Counted from the stretch's first letter, positions 26,926 through 35,566 are shown. The stretch: 63,778 nucleotides of DNA from Rhodococcus sp. KRD162 (GCF_017168335.1 NZ_JABFAU010000004.1:1-63778); one strand, 5' to 3'. Numbers and translations: made by a program. The notes: generated by a model not told the origin, from the letters alone.

Positions 26926-27383
26926 GACAGGGTTCCTCTCGTTGTGCGATCGACGGGTTCGAGGATGCTGCGCAGCTCGCTCAGACCGTCGGTCAGTTTC
27001 TGAATCTGTTCTGGGTCACGGTCGGACAGGTACGGGACCAGGCCGTCGACGATGTGGCGTCGACTCGCGGCGAGCCATCGGTGGCCTGCCTCGGTCATCT
27101 CTACGAGAACGGCGCGCGAGTCCTCGGGATCGGGTCTCCTGGTGACGAGGTCGGCCTTGTTCAGCTTGGCGAGCAGTGCCGTCGCCGATGGTTGGGAGCA
27201 GCGGTCCAGCTCGGCGAAGGTGCTGATGCGCAGGGGCTGGTACTCCTCGAGCAGCGACAGGGCGCGCATCCATGCGCGGGGCCATTCGTCACTGCCGAAC
27301 CGTGCGGCCAATCGGGCGAAGCGTGACGAACTGGTGACCAGCTGCGAGAGCAGGTCCCGGATGATGTCGTCGTCGTGGCTCAC
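26922..27383 (-). CDS. MarR-family regulator
   Basis: A 153-aa winged-helix regulator: RISTFAELDRCSQPSATALLAKLNKADLVTRRPDPEDSRA spans the recognition helix and the wing with the conserved DxR. It is co-transcribed with the MFS exporter and is expected to repress the operon until a ligand binds. A short inverted repeat sits just upstream. Confidence 0.9.
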   Translation of the reverse strand: MSHDDDIIRDLLSQLVTSSSRFARLAARFGSDEWPRAWMRALSLLEEYQPLRISTFAELDRCSQPSATALLAKLNKADLVTRRPDPEDSRAVLVEMTEAGHRWLAASRRHIVDGLVPYLSDRDPEQIQKLTDGLSELRSILEPVDRTTRGTLS

Positions 27384-27392
27384 CGATTTATT

Positions 27393-27407
27393 GTTACATA
27401 CTCTAAC
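27393..27407. promoter_or_regulatory. Candidate MarR operator
   Basis: GTTA-N7-TAAC in an AT-rich stretch 9 nt upstream of the marR start. The arms are short, so this is tentative. Confidence 0.35.
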
Positions 27408-27458
27408 TATCTATCACAAGGCGGGAAAACGGCCTCGAACGAAACAGGTCGAGCCCGG

Positions 27459-28058
27459 TCAGTGCTTGCCGAGGAGATCGGCGATCTCGCGATCCCACTC
27501 GGCGTACCGCATGCCGTCGTAGCGCAAGCGCATCAGGTGGTAGAAGCCGAGAAGAACGGTCGCCACCAGCACCCAACTACCGATCGTGTCGAAGATGTAC
27601 GCGGTGGTGACATCGGCGGACGTCAGTGGCCGTACCGTCCGGTCACCGTTGTTGTCGACCCAGATCGGTGTGGTGGTGCCGACCGGAGAACCGGTGTCGA
27701 CACTGACGAGTCCGGTGTGCTCGACGCCTTGATACGTCCAGCGCGAGTCGACCGAGGTGCTCGATGCGACGACGGTCGAGCCCAATTCGGTCGAGCCGAC
27801 GGGCGCGGCCTCTGCCGCTGCCGTCGTCGTCGCGGTGACCTGGTGAATCGAGCTTCGCTGGTTGTCGAGACGCTGTTGCTGAGCGGTATGGGCGGATGCA
27901 CCGATCCACAGCGATACCGGAATCATGACGACCATCAGTGCGATGACCCAATGCTTGATGCGGGTCTGGCGGACATCGCAGTCGCGCAGCAGAGGATTGA
28001 GGTGGCCGGCGATGTCGTCGTGTGCGGAACTGCTCTGCCCACTGGCTTTTCGGCGCAT
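27459..28058 (-). CDS. Rv1733c-like two-helix membrane protein
   Basis: A 199-aa protein with a membrane helix near each end (WVIALMVVMIPVSLWIG at about 37-53 and SWVLVATVLLGFYHLM near 160). The loop between them, outside the membrane, contains YQGVEHTGLVSVDTGSPVGTTTPIWVDNNGD. This arrangement and the GxxxxGxxxxIWVDxxG pattern match the mycobacterial Rv1733c family, a dormancy-regulon antigen of unknown function. Divergent from the YhhN gene. Confidence 0.75.
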   Translation of the reverse strand: MRRKASGQSSSAHDDIAGHLNPLLRDCDVRQTRIKHWVIALMVVMIPVSLWIGASAHTAQQQRLDNQRSSIHQVTATTTAAAEAAPVGSTELGSTVVASSTSVDSRWTYQGVEHTGLVSVDTGSPVGTTTPIWVDNNGDRTVRPLTSADVTTAYIFDTIGSWVLVATVLLGFYHLMRLRYDGMRYAEWDREIADLLGKH

Positions 28059-28144
28059 GATGGTTCCCCACAGTGTTCGAGATGATCCGACCTACCAGTC
28101 CACGATGCCCACGCGAACTGCGAGTATCAAGCAATAGGGGGCAG

Positions 28145-28158
28145 CGTCACATGTGACG
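28145..28158. promoter_or_regulatory. Perfect palindrome between two divergent membrane-protein genes
   Basis: CGTCACATGTGACG is a perfect 14-bp palindrome, 87 nt from the Rv1733c-like start and 24 nt before the YhhN start. The regulator is unknown. It is not the CRP/GlxR arrangement, in which TGTGA precedes TCACA. Confidence 0.45.
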
Positions 28159-28181
28159 ATCGTCGTGATGGAGGTGGCGGA

Positions 28182-28820
28182 TTGAAGAACACTCGGATAC
28201 GTCGTGCTCGCGCAGCTGCACTGGTCGCCGGTGCCGTGACGGTGGTCGGGGCCTGCACCGGCTCGTCGGCGCTGCAACGCCTCGCCAAACCGTTGATCGT
28301 CCCGGCCCTGGCCACCGGGCTCGATCCGGCCCGGGATCGGGTCTTGTTGACGGGTCTCGCCGCGGCCACCGTCGGCGACGTGCTGTTGATCGATCCTGAC
28401 GACGACTCCGCACTGGAGTGGGGAGCGCGTGCCTTTGCGGTGATGCAGTGCAGCTATGCGTACCTGCTCCTGTGCCGGGGCGCGCGCCCCACCCCGATCG
28501 ACGCCATTGCTCGGTACGGCGGGTGGGCGGCGGTGACGGTGCTGCTGTTCGAGCGGCAGCCCGCCGTGGCGGCGACCCTGTCGGGGTACGGCGCAGCGCT
28601 GGCCACCACATCGACTTTGTCTGCCGCTTCGCCGTCGCGCGGCGGCGATCGACGGCTCGTGATCGGCGGCGCGTTGTTCACCGCCTCCGATGCGCTGATC
28701 GTCTTTCGGCGACTCTTCCTGACCCGGGAGCGGCATCGCCGAATTGCGGAGGCCTTCGTTCTGTCGTCGTACGTCGCTGCGCAGGTCCTACTCGTCGAGG
28801 CCGCGAGGTCGGGGCAGTAG
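28182..28820 (+). CDS. YhhN-family membrane protein (lysoplasmalogenase-like)
   Basis: A 212-aa multi-helix membrane protein starting at a TTG behind GGAGG (28171-28175). The family marks are KPLIVPAL, AATVGDVLLI and ALFTASDALI, with the conserved Asp in each of the last two. Members include TMEM86B, which hydrolyses vinyl-ether lysolipids; activity in bacteria is mostly unproven. Its 3' end overlaps the convergent DUF3592-like gene by 33 nt. Confidence 0.82.
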   Translation: MKNTRIRRARAAALVAGAVTVVGACTGSSALQRLAKPLIVPALATGLDPARDRVLLTGLAAATVGDVLLIDPDDDSALEWGARAFAVMQCSYAYLLLCRGARPTPIDAIARYGGWAAVTVLLFERQPAVAATLSGYGAALATTSTLSAASPSRGGDRRLVIGGALFTASDALIVFRRLFLTRERHRRIAEAFVLSSYVAAQVLLVEAARSGQ

Positions 28821-29240
28821 TAGCACCCGTTCGCGATGAGCGGGGTCGACGCGGACCGCGATGACGGTGCCCGGCTCGAACCGCGTCGTGTCCGACTTCG
28901 GGACGGCGTGGACGATCGTGCCGAAGTAACTGCCCGAACCGGGCACGGTGAATTCCAGATCCAACTCGGCCGTCTCGTCGTCGATGCGGCGGAGGGCATC
29001 GACCGTGGCCCAACCCTCGACGCCGTGTTCGATCAGGGCCTTCTGCTCGCGAGTGGGGCGTCCGGCGATCATCATCGCCAGCCCGAGGGCCGCACCGAAT
29101 CCAGCGACCAGGGCCGCCAATTGATACGGCAGCGTTTCCGGGGGAGTTCGATCGCGGAGCCAACCGATCCAGACGGCCAGGGCTATCGCGTAGGCGATCG
29201 TCACGCTGACCACGGCTCGTACGCTTCTGGCGTCGTTCAC
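28788..29240 (-). CDS. Small membrane protein, DUF3592-like
   Basis: A 150-aa protein from a GTG start with two N-terminal membrane helices (about 8-25 and 39-60) and a soluble beta domain (GVEGWATVDALRRIDDETAELDL, then IVHAVPKSDTTRFEPGTVIAVRVDP). The final part is the pattern of DUF3592 proteins. The function is unknown. Convergent with, and overlapping, the YhhN gene. Confidence 0.65.
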   Translation of the reverse strand: MNDARSVRAVVSVTIAYAIALAVWIGWLRDRTPPETLPYQLAALVAGFGAALGLAMMIAGRPTREQKALIEHGVEGWATVDALRRIDDETAELDLEFTVPGSGSYFGTIVHAVPKSDTTRFEPGTVIAVRVDPAHRERVLLLPRPRGLDE

Positions 29241-29294
29241 TTCGGTGCTCCTGGGGCCGCGGGCGGCGGTGATTCGGTATTCGACGATATGGGG

Positions 29295-29304
29295 TTACCG
29301 GTAA
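29295..29304. promoter_or_regulatory. Short palindrome before the SDR gene
   Basis: TTACCGGTAA, with GGGTTAC repeated at about 29292 and 29308. A possible operator or core promoter; weak evidence. Confidence 0.3.
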
Positions 29305-29330
29305 GTAGGGTTACATGTACGGTGTTCGAT

Positions 29331-30119
29331 GTGACTCGACCAACTGTTTTCATCTCCGGCGCAGCAGCAGGAATCGGTAGAGCGACTGCTCTCAAGTTCG
29401 CAGCCAGTGGCTACCTCGTCGGTGCATACGACATCGACGAGACCGGCTTGGCGTCGCTGGGCCGAGAGGCCTCCTCGCTCAGCGGTCGCGTGATCACCGG
29501 TACCTTGGATGTAACCGACTCCGACCAGTGGGAAACCCGGTTGAAGGAGTTCGTCGGCGAGGGCGACGGTCGACTCGACATCTTGATCAACAACGCAGGC
29601 ATTCTGGTGGCAGGCCCGTTCGAGGACATGCCCCTTGCGGTGCATCGCCGCCAGATCGACATCAACTTCAACGGCGTCGTCTACGGCACGCTGGCCGCGT
29701 TCCCGTATTTGAAGGACACCCCGGGGGCGCAGGTGATCAACCTGTGTTCGGCGTCGGCCATCTACGGTCAGCCCGAGTTGGTGACGTACGGCGCAACCAA
29801 GTTCGCCGTGCGCGGCATCACCGAGGCGTTGGATCTCGAGTGGAGTAAGTACGACATCTCGGTCAAGGCCATGTGGCCACTGTTCGTCCAGACGGCGATG
29901 ACCAAGGACGTCTCGACGGGAACCACGAGCTCGTTGGGTGTCAAGCTCACCGTGAAAGATGTCTCCGAGGCGATCTTCGACGCGACCCGTCCGGTCAAGC
30001 GTCGGTTGCACAAGGTGCATTTCCCGGTCGGCTTGCAGTCCAAGGCCCTCTCGCTGGGTTCACGCTTCTCACCCGCGTGGCTCACCCGCGAGGTGAACCG
30101 GCGGCTGAGCCACACCTAG
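29331..30119 (+). CDS. Short-chain dehydrogenase/reductase
   Basis: A 262-aa SDR. The cofactor loop GAAAGIG lies at 10-16, NNAG at 87-90, the catalytic Ser in SASAIYG near 140 and YGATK at 153-157. An Asp at the end of beta-strand 2 (YDID) suggests NAD rather than NADP. The start is the GTG at 29331; another GTG lies 9 nt upstream. The substrate is unknown. Followed by a hairpin terminator. Confidence 0.9.
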   Translation: MTRPTVFISGAAAGIGRATALKFAASGYLVGAYDIDETGLASLGREASSLSGRVITGTLDVTDSDQWETRLKEFVGEGDGRLDILINNAGILVAGPFEDMPLAVHRRQIDINFNGVVYGTLAAFPYLKDTPGAQVINLCSASAIYGQPELVTYGATKFAVRGITEALDLEWSKYDISVKAMWPLFVQTAMTKDVSTGTTSSLGVKLTVKDVSEAIFDATRPVKRRLHKVHFPVGLQSKALSLGSRFSPAWLTREVNRRLSHT

Positions 30120-30132
30120 GACTCCTCCCCGG

Positions 30133-30159
30133 ACGATGCCGGCCCGCCGCCGGTATCGT
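30133..30159 (+). terminator. Hairpin terminator after the SDR gene
   Basis: An 11-bp stem, ACGATGCCGGC/GCCGGTATCGT (one G-U pair), with loop CCGCC. It starts 13 nt past the stop and is followed by CGGTCTTT. Confidence 0.65.
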
Positions 30160-30205
30160 CGGTCTTTCGAGAGCGCTGTGTCGAGAGGTGGGTCGGGGTT
30201 TGTTC

Positions 30206-30859
30206 ATGCTGCCAACGTCGGGGTCGAGCTGGGCCGCGAAACCGGGCTCGGTGCGAGCCTGGACCATAGGGATCGGCGTGAGCACGGTTCTCGCCCTCGC
30301 CGGATGCGGCGGTGAATCCGCCGCCCAATCTCCGCCGCCGGCGTCGACGACCACCACGACCACGGAGCCCGCGGTCACCACGACGATGCCGACCACCGAG
30401 GTTGCGCCGCCGACCACCACCGAGGAACCGCTTCCGCCTCCTCCGCCGCCGGTCGAGCCACCCACCGCAGAACCGCAGACGACATACGCCCCGATAGGCG
30501 GCGCGTACTACTTCAGTTCGCCCGACGGCCTGTTCCAGTGCGGCATCGTGCCGTTGTCGAGCCGCACCGAGGCCGGATGTCAGGGCACGACCACGCCGGT
30601 CCCGCCCCGGCCCGACGACTGCATGGTCAACTGGGGCAATGGCATTCGGGTGACCAACGAGGGCCCCGCCGCGTTCATGTGCTCGGGCGGAGTGGTGTAC
30701 ACCTCGGGCGGTGAGACGATCGATCCACCGCTGGCTGTAGGCGCGACCATCACCGGCAACGGCTTCACCTGCTCGTCCGCCGAGAACGGCATCTCGTGCG
30801 TCGACGATGCCACCGGCCACGGATTCCGAATCGCGCCCGACAGCAACGAAGTCTATTGA
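30206..30859 (+). CDS. Secreted lipoprotein with a Thr/Pro-rich linker
   Basis: A 217-aa protein. The signal region ends in VLALAGC, a lipobox, near residue 35. A linker of Thr, Pro and Glu (about 45-95) extends from the membrane. The C-terminal domain has six cysteines (FQCGIV, AGCQGT, DDCMVNW, FMCSGG, FTCSS, ISCVDD) and recalls a family of mycobacterial exported proteins of unknown function. Its TGA overlaps the TTG start of trmH, so the genes are coupled. Confidence 0.75.
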   Translation: MLPTSGSSWAAKPGSVRAWTIGIGVSTVLALAGCGGESAAQSPPPASTTTTTTEPAVTTTMPTTEVAPPTTTEEPLPPPPPPVEPPTAEPQTTYAPIGGAYYFSSPDGLFQCGIVPLSSRTEAGCQGTTTPVPPRPDDCMVNWGNGIRVTNEGPAAFMCSGGVVYTSGGETIDPPLAVGATITGNGFTCSSAENGISCVDDATGHGFRIAPDSNEVY

Positions 30860-31542
30860 GCGAGAAGCCGATCGACCGCCGTTCCCCGGAGGACGTCGGT
30901 CCCACCGAGTGGGGCGTCAATCCCCACGGTGTCGGGCCCTGGGTCGACACCCACACCGAACCTCCGCCCGACGATCCGCGGTTCGATCCCGAACTACTTG
31001 CCGAGGGCGATCGCCGCAACGTCGTCGACGCCTATCGCTACTGGCGACGTGAGGCGATCGTCGCCGATATCGACACCCGACGGCACTGCTTGCACGTTGC
31101 CATCGAGAACTTCACCAATGATGCCAATATCGGCACGGTCGTACGCACAGCGAATGCCTTTGCCGCACAGACGGTGCACATCGTCGGGCGACGCAGGTGG
31201 AATCGCCGCGGCGCGATGGTGACCGACCGGTATCAGCACATCCAGCACCACGATTCGGTGGCGGCGCTGATGGCGTTCGCAGCGGAGCAGGGCCTCGTCG
31301 TCGTCGCCGTCGACAACACCCCGGGATCGGTACCGATCGAGACAGCCGAGTTGCCGCGAGAGTGTCTTCTCCTGTTCGGCCAGGAGGGACCGGGTGTCAC
31401 CGACGATGCACGTGCGGCGGCCTCGATGACGGTGTCCATCGCGCAATTCGGGTCCACCCGCAGTATCAATGCAGGTGTTGCCGCGGGGATCGCCATGCAC
31501 TCGTGGATTCGGCAGCACGCCGATCTCGACGCCGCGTGGTGA
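30856..31542 (+). CDS. TrmH-family (SpoU) RNA 2'-O-methyltransferase
   Basis: A 228-aa SPOUT methyltransferase, like M. tuberculosis Rv0380c. The TTG start at 30856 overlaps the previous stop. The three SPOUT motifs are NIGTVVRTANAFAAQ, LLLFGQEGPGV and RSINAGVAAGIAMHSW, which build the SAM-binding trefoil knot. It methylates a ribose in tRNA or rRNA; the target cannot be told from sequence. An N-terminal extension of about 70 residues precedes the fold. Confidence 0.9.
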   Translation: MSEKPIDRRSPEDVGPTEWGVNPHGVGPWVDTHTEPPPDDPRFDPELLAEGDRRNVVDAYRYWRREAIVADIDTRRHCLHVAIENFTNDANIGTVVRTANAFAAQTVHIVGRRRWNRRGAMVTDRYQHIQHHDSVAALMAFAAEQGLVVVAVDNTPGSVPIETAELPRECLLLFGQEGPGVTDDARAAASMTVSIAQFGSTRSINAGVAAGIAMHSWIRQHADLDAAW

Positions 31543-31605
31543 GCCTGCCCCCGGTTTCTGGGCGTGATGTAACGAATCAGCAACGGTAGTGGCAGGATCA
31601 GAAGA

Positions 31606-32742
31606 ATGCAGCAGTTGTGGTCGCAGCGTGCAGACGCTGCGGAGGGGGCCGTCCTCGAGCGGCATGCGCGCCGGCTCTGGGGCTTGCCGGGAACGACGCT
31701 CGGCGTCGTCGCCTGGCCCCCGGCGCGCCGCGAGCGACTATTCCTGCGTTGGCATTACTGGTGGCAGGCACATCTGCTCGACTGCGCCGTCGACGCCACA
31801 GACCGCAATCCCACCGCCAAACGTCGTCGCCGACTGAACAAGATCACCCGGGCACACCGCATTCGGAACATCACCGGGTGGACCAACAACTACTACGACG
31901 ACATGGCCTGGCTCGGGTTGGCGCTCGAACGGGCCCAACGACAGCAGCTCGTCGCCAACCGCCACGGCATCGCACAGATAGAGATGGCGCTGTTCGACGC
32001 GTGGGCTCCGGCGGAGGGCGGCGGCATTCCCTGGCGTCGCAAGTCCGATTTCTACAATGCCCCGGCCAACGGTCCGGCCGCGATCATGCTCGCGCGCACC
32101 GGTCGACTGTGGCGAGCGCAGGAAATGTCGGACTGGATGAACCGCACTTTGCTCGACACCCGAACCGGTTTGATCTTCGACGGGATGCATTCCACGCGCG
32201 CACTCGTCGAAGCAGGACAACCGGGCGAGCTCGAGCGCGCGATCTACAGCTATTGTCAGGGCGTCGCCCTGGGCCTCGAGACCGAACTCGCTGTGCGGCT
32301 CGGCGAAGCCAGGCACGCGGAGCGGGTTCATGCGCTGGTCGACGCCGTCGAGAACCACCTGACCCGCACTCTCGTCATCACCGGCGGCGGCGGGGGAGAC
32401 GGTGGCCTGTTCAACTCCATCCTCGCCCGCTACCTCGCCGTGGTCGCCGTGGAACTACCCAGCAACTCGGACGCCGACGACCGAGCGCGCGAAACCGCAG
32501 CGGCGATCGTGCTGAACTCGGCCGAGGCCGCGTGGGAGAACCGACTCGAAGTGGAGGACAACCCCCTGTTCGGGGCCGACTGGACCCGCGAGGCCCGGTT
32601 CCCGGGGCAGGGCTTGCGCATCGCCACCTTCGCCGAGGGGACCGTGCGCCCCTCCGAGGTGCCCGAGCGAGACCTCTCGGTGCAGCTGGGTGGCTGGATG
32701 CTCATGGAGGCGGCCTACCGCGTCTCGGCCGCAGGATTCTGA
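31606..32742 (+). CDS. GH76-like glycoside hydrolase (Rv0365c type)
   Basis: A 378-aa protein of the GH76 (endo-alpha-1,6-mannanase-like) fold. NNYYDDMAWLGLAL carries the paired Asp characteristic of the family; IPWRRKSDFYNAPANGPAAI, FDGMH and YSYCQGVALGLETEL are further (alpha/alpha)6-barrel motifs. There is no signal peptide, as in Rv0365c, so the substrate is probably cytosolic. A second long open frame in another frame over the same DNA is a shadow. The stop codon lies within a 15-bp tandem repeat. Confidence 0.85.
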   Translation: MQQLWSQRADAAEGAVLERHARRLWGLPGTTLGVVAWPPARRERLFLRWHYWWQAHLLDCAVDATDRNPTAKRRRRLNKITRAHRIRNITGWTNNYYDDMAWLGLALERAQRQQLVANRHGIAQIEMALFDAWAPAEGGGIPWRRKSDFYNAPANGPAAIMLARTGRLWRAQEMSDWMNRTLLDTRTGLIFDGMHSTRALVEAGQPGELERAIYSYCQGVALGLETELAVRLGEARHAERVHALVDAVENHLTRTLVITGGGGGDGGLFNSILARYLAVVAVELPSNSDADDRARETAAAIVLNSAEAAWENRLEVEDNPLFGADWTREARFPGQGLRIATFAEGTVRPSEVPERDLSVQLGGWMLMEAAYRVSAAGF

Positions 32743-32778
32743 GCTAGTGGATTCTGAGCTGCTGGATCCTGAGCTGCT
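32734..32778. repeat. 15-bp tandem repeat across the GH76 stop codon
   Basis: Three copies of GGATTCTGAGCTGCT (32734-32748, 32749-32763 and 32764-32778, with one to two changes) and the start of a fourth. The first copy holds the TGA stop of the GH76 gene. Confidence 0.85.
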
Positions 32779-32802
32779 GGATTTCGATACTGCCCGCAGC
32801 CG

Positions 32803-33513
32803 CTACTCGACGACCTCGTCGACCTCGATGGTCTCCTCGGGTCGAGCCATTTCCTTCCGGTACTGCCAGATGCCGAGACCGGTGCCGACCACCAACACCA
32901 GGATCATGCCGATGAGAACTGCGGGCAGCAGCCACGGGATGTTCTCGAGGAACGAACCGAAGTAGAACCCGACCAACAGCAGCACCGGGGCCCAGATGAT
33001 CGCGCCGAGCGTGCTCGCGATGGTGTACCTGCGGTGATCCATCTTTGCCGCGCCTGCCACCAGCGGGCACAGTGTGCGCACCCAGGGGATCCACCGCGCA
33101 ACGAGCACCGCCTTGAATCCGTGCTTCTCCAGCAGGACATTGACTCGGTGGAGGTTCTTGGTATTGAGGTACTTGCCATTCTTGCGCGCCACCAACGTCG
33201 ACCCGGTCCGGTGCCCGATCATGTATCCCACCTGGTTGCCCGCGATCGCGGCCACCATCGCACCGACCGACAGCGCCCAGATGTGTCCGGTGCCCGAGGC
33301 GTGAGTGGCCATCACGATGCCCGCCGTGATCAGCATCGAATCTCCGGGCAGAAACAGGCCGATGATCACAGCGCATTCGACGAATACGAATGTCATCACG
33401 ACGATCCATACGACGAGCGGGCCCGCGCTCTGCAGCGGACCGAAGGTGCCTGCGGCGTCATGCGACACCGTCGGCAGGGCCGCGGCGCTCAGCGCAGTGG
33501 TAATCGAATGCAC
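32803..33513 (-). CDS. DedA-family membrane protein (first of a pair)
   Basis: A 236-aa membrane protein with five or six helices. The DedA signatures are FLPGDSMLITAG, GNQVGYMIGHRTG, a basic re-entrant motif VLVARWIPWVRTLCPLVAGAAKM and an Arg-containing loop. DedA proteins move lipid carriers such as undecaprenyl phosphate or phosphatidylethanolamine across the membrane, helping envelope maintenance. It lies 28 nt downstream of the second DedA gene; M. tuberculosis has a single copy (Rv0364) at this locus, so this may be a local duplication that has since diverged. Confidence 0.9.
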   Translation of the reverse strand: MHSITTALSAAALPTVSHDAAGTFGPLQSAGPLVVWIVVMTFVFVECAVIIGLFLPGDSMLITAGIVMATHASGTGHIWALSVGAMVAAIAGNQVGYMIGHRTGSTLVARKNGKYLNTKNLHRVNVLLEKHGFKAVLVARWIPWVRTLCPLVAGAAKMDHRRYTIASTLGAIIWAPVLLLVGFYFGSFLENIPWLLPAVLIGMILVLVVGTGLGIWQYRKEMARPEETIEVDEVVE

Positions 33514-33541
33514 GGTCTTGATCGCTTTCGCAAGATCTGGA

Positions 33542-34273
33542 TCAGGACGTGGAGTCCGAGGCGTCGGCCTCGATCGCGTCCGTCGCCTCGCCGAGCGGAG
33601 TCTTGCGCGCCTTGACCATGCGCTTGCCGACCTCCATCGCGATGGGCACCACGGAGACCGCCACGATCAGCAGGAAGATGATGTCGACGTGCTCGCGAAT
33701 GAAATCGATCTGGCCGAGCAAGTAGCCCAGGACGGTCACGCCCGCGCCCCAGGCGACGCCGCCGATGACGTTGTAGGTCAGGAACAGTGAGTACCTCATG
33801 TGCGAAGCACCGGCGACCACGGGCGCGAACGTACGCACGATCGGCACGAAGCGGGCCAGAACGATGGTGATCGGGCCATGCTTTTCGAAGAAGATGTGCG
33901 ATTCGTCGATGTACTTCTTCTTGAGGAATCGCGCGTCGTTGCTCTTGAAGAGGGCAGCACCGCCCTTGGTGCCGATCAGGTAGCCGACCTGGTCACCGAG
34001 GATTGCCGCGATCGGAATCAGAATGACCAGTGTCCAGATGGACGCGAACGGCTCGATTTCGGTGGACTTCGAAGCGGCGATCAAACCGGCCGTGAACAGC
34101 AGCGAATCGCCGGGGAGAAGCGGGAACAACAGCCCCGACTCGATGAACACCACCAGCAGGAGGCCGATGAGCACCCAGTGGCCGAACGAGTTGAGCAGGT
34201 TCACCGGGTCGAGGAATCCAGGCAGCAGGGCCAGATTTGTCGTCACCGATTCCGATGCAGCTTGAAGACTCAC
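33542..34273 (-). CDS. DedA-family membrane protein (second of a pair)
   Basis: A 243-aa DedA protein from the GTG at 34273. It shares with its neighbour LLPGDSLLFTAG, GDQVGYLIGTKGG and VLARFVPIVRTFAPVVAGAS but differs widely elsewhere. It is closer to the Rv0364 type and probably handles a polyprenyl or phospholipid carrier. Same strand as the first DedA gene with a 28-nt gap, so probably co-transcribed. Divergent from fba. Confidence 0.9.
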   Translation of the reverse strand: MSLQAASESVTTNLALLPGFLDPVNLLNSFGHWVLIGLLLVVFIESGLLFPLLPGDSLLFTAGLIAASKSTEIEPFASIWTLVILIPIAAILGDQVGYLIGTKGGAALFKSNDARFLKKKYIDESHIFFEKHGPITIVLARFVPIVRTFAPVVAGASHMRYSLFLTYNVIGGVAWGAGVTVLGYLLGQIDFIREHVDIIFLLIVAVSVVPIAMEVGKRMVKARKTPLGEATDAIEADASDSTS

Positions 34274-34466
34274 CGCGCCCACACTACCGGCCGAGGCTGT
34301 GAATTCCTGAACAGCTGGTGTCCGGCTGCTGTGAACGCGATTGCCTGTTCGTGGGACTCGGTGGCCGGGTTCGAATGGCGAACGCGAGTGGGTACGCACG
34401 ACACCGGGGCGCGAGGTTGCCATACTGCACAGGACACAATCGAACTCTCAATGGAGGAATGACGCC

Positions 34467-35507
34467 GTGCCTATCGCAACTCCCGAGGTCTACGCCGAGA
34501 TGCTGGGCCGGGCGAAGGAACACAAGTTCGCTTTTCCGGCAATCAACTGTGTGGGTTCCGAGTCCATCAACGCCGCCATCAAAGGCTTCGCCGACGCAGG
34601 TAGTGACGGCATCATCCAATTCTCGACCGGCGGTGCCGAGTTCGGATCCGGCCTGGGCGTCAAGGACATGGTCGTCGGCGCAGTCGCGCTCGCGGAGTTC
34701 GCGCACGTGATCGCCGCGAAGTACGACGTCACCATCGCTCTGCACACCGACCACTGCCCCAAGGACAAGCTCGACACGTACGTGCGCCCGCTGATCGCGG
34801 TGTCGCAGGAACGCGTCGACGCAGGCAAGAACCCGTTGTTCCAGTCGCATATGTGGGACGGCTCGGCCATCCCGATCGACGAGAACCTCGACATCGCCAA
34901 GGATCTGCTGGCGCGCGCTGCAGCGGCGAACATCATTCTCGAGATCGAGATCGGTGTTGTCGGCGGCGAGGAAGACGGCGTCGAGGCCGAGATCAACGAC
35001 AAGCTCTACACCTCCAACGAGGACTTCCTCAAGACGGTCGAGGCTCTCGGCGCAGGTGACGCGGGCTCGCGGTACCTGCTTGCGGCGACGTTCGGCAACG
35101 TGCACGGCGTCTACAAGCCGGGCAACGTCAAGCTCAAGCCGTCGGTGCTCGCGGACGGTCAGAAGGTCGCGTCGGAGAAGCTCGGCCTGGCCTCGGGCTC
35201 GAAGCCGTTCGACTTCGTCTTCCACGGCGGATCCGGCTCGGCGAAGAGCGAAATCGAGGAGGCGCTCGAGTACGGCGTGGTGAAGATGAACGTCGACACC
35301 GATACCCAGTACGCGTTCAGCCGCCCCATCGCCGGGCACTTCTTCTCCAACTACGACGGTGTCCTCAAGGTCGACGGCGAGGTCGGCAACAAGAAGACCT
35401 ACGACCCGCGCAGTTACCTCAAGAAGGCAGAGGCAGGCATGAGCGCGCGCGTCGTCGAGGCGTGCAACGACCTCAAGTCCGCCGGTCGTAGCGTGAGCGC
35501 CGGATAG
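34467..35507 (+). CDS. fba: Class II fructose-1,6-bisphosphate aldolase
   Basis: A 346-aa zinc-dependent aldolase of glycolysis and gluconeogenesis (cleaves FBP to DHAP and G3P). The GTG start follows GGAGGA at 34453-34458. Zinc ligands include HTDHCPKD at 93-100 (His93 or His96) and the later HG residues (FGNVHG, FVFHGGSGS). The length and order match mycobacterial Fba (Rv0363c). Followed by a long hairpin at 35521-35566. Confidence 0.97.
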   Translation: MPIATPEVYAEMLGRAKEHKFAFPAINCVGSESINAAIKGFADAGSDGIIQFSTGGAEFGSGLGVKDMVVGAVALAEFAHVIAAKYDVTIALHTDHCPKDKLDTYVRPLIAVSQERVDAGKNPLFQSHMWDGSAIPIDENLDIAKDLLARAAAANIILEIEIGVVGGEEDGVEAEINDKLYTSNEDFLKTVEALGAGDAGSRYLLAATFGNVHGVYKPGNVKLKPSVLADGQKVASEKLGLASGSKPFDFVFHGGSGSAKSEIEEALEYGVVKMNVDTDTQYAFSRPIAGHFFSNYDGVLKVDGEVGNKKTYDPRSYLKKAEAGMSARVVEACNDLKSAGRSVSAG

Positions 35508-35566
35508 AGCGGCTTCGCCGCATGTGAGCGGAAATTCGTAGTGGACTACGAATTTCCGCTCACATG
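35505..35566. repeat. 22-bp perfect inverted repeat, REP-like, after fba
   Basis: The arms at 35521-35542 and 35545-35566 are perfectly complementary over 22 bp with only GG between them; each begins CATGTGAGCGGAAATTCG on its own strand. It starts just after the fba stop, preceded by AGAGCGGCTTCGCCG. The same 5' sequence (TAGAGCG, CTTCG, CGCATGTGAGTGGAA, TTCGTAGT) recurs after the SMP-30 gene at 55729. It probably acts as a terminator for both convergent genes, and its recurrence marks a dispersed repeat. Confidence 0.85.

Noticed and set aside
31617..32747. 376-aa open frame overlapping the GH76 gene in another frame
   Set aside because: Arg/Pro-rich composition typical of a high-GC shadow; the GH76 frame has recognised motifs and a family match.
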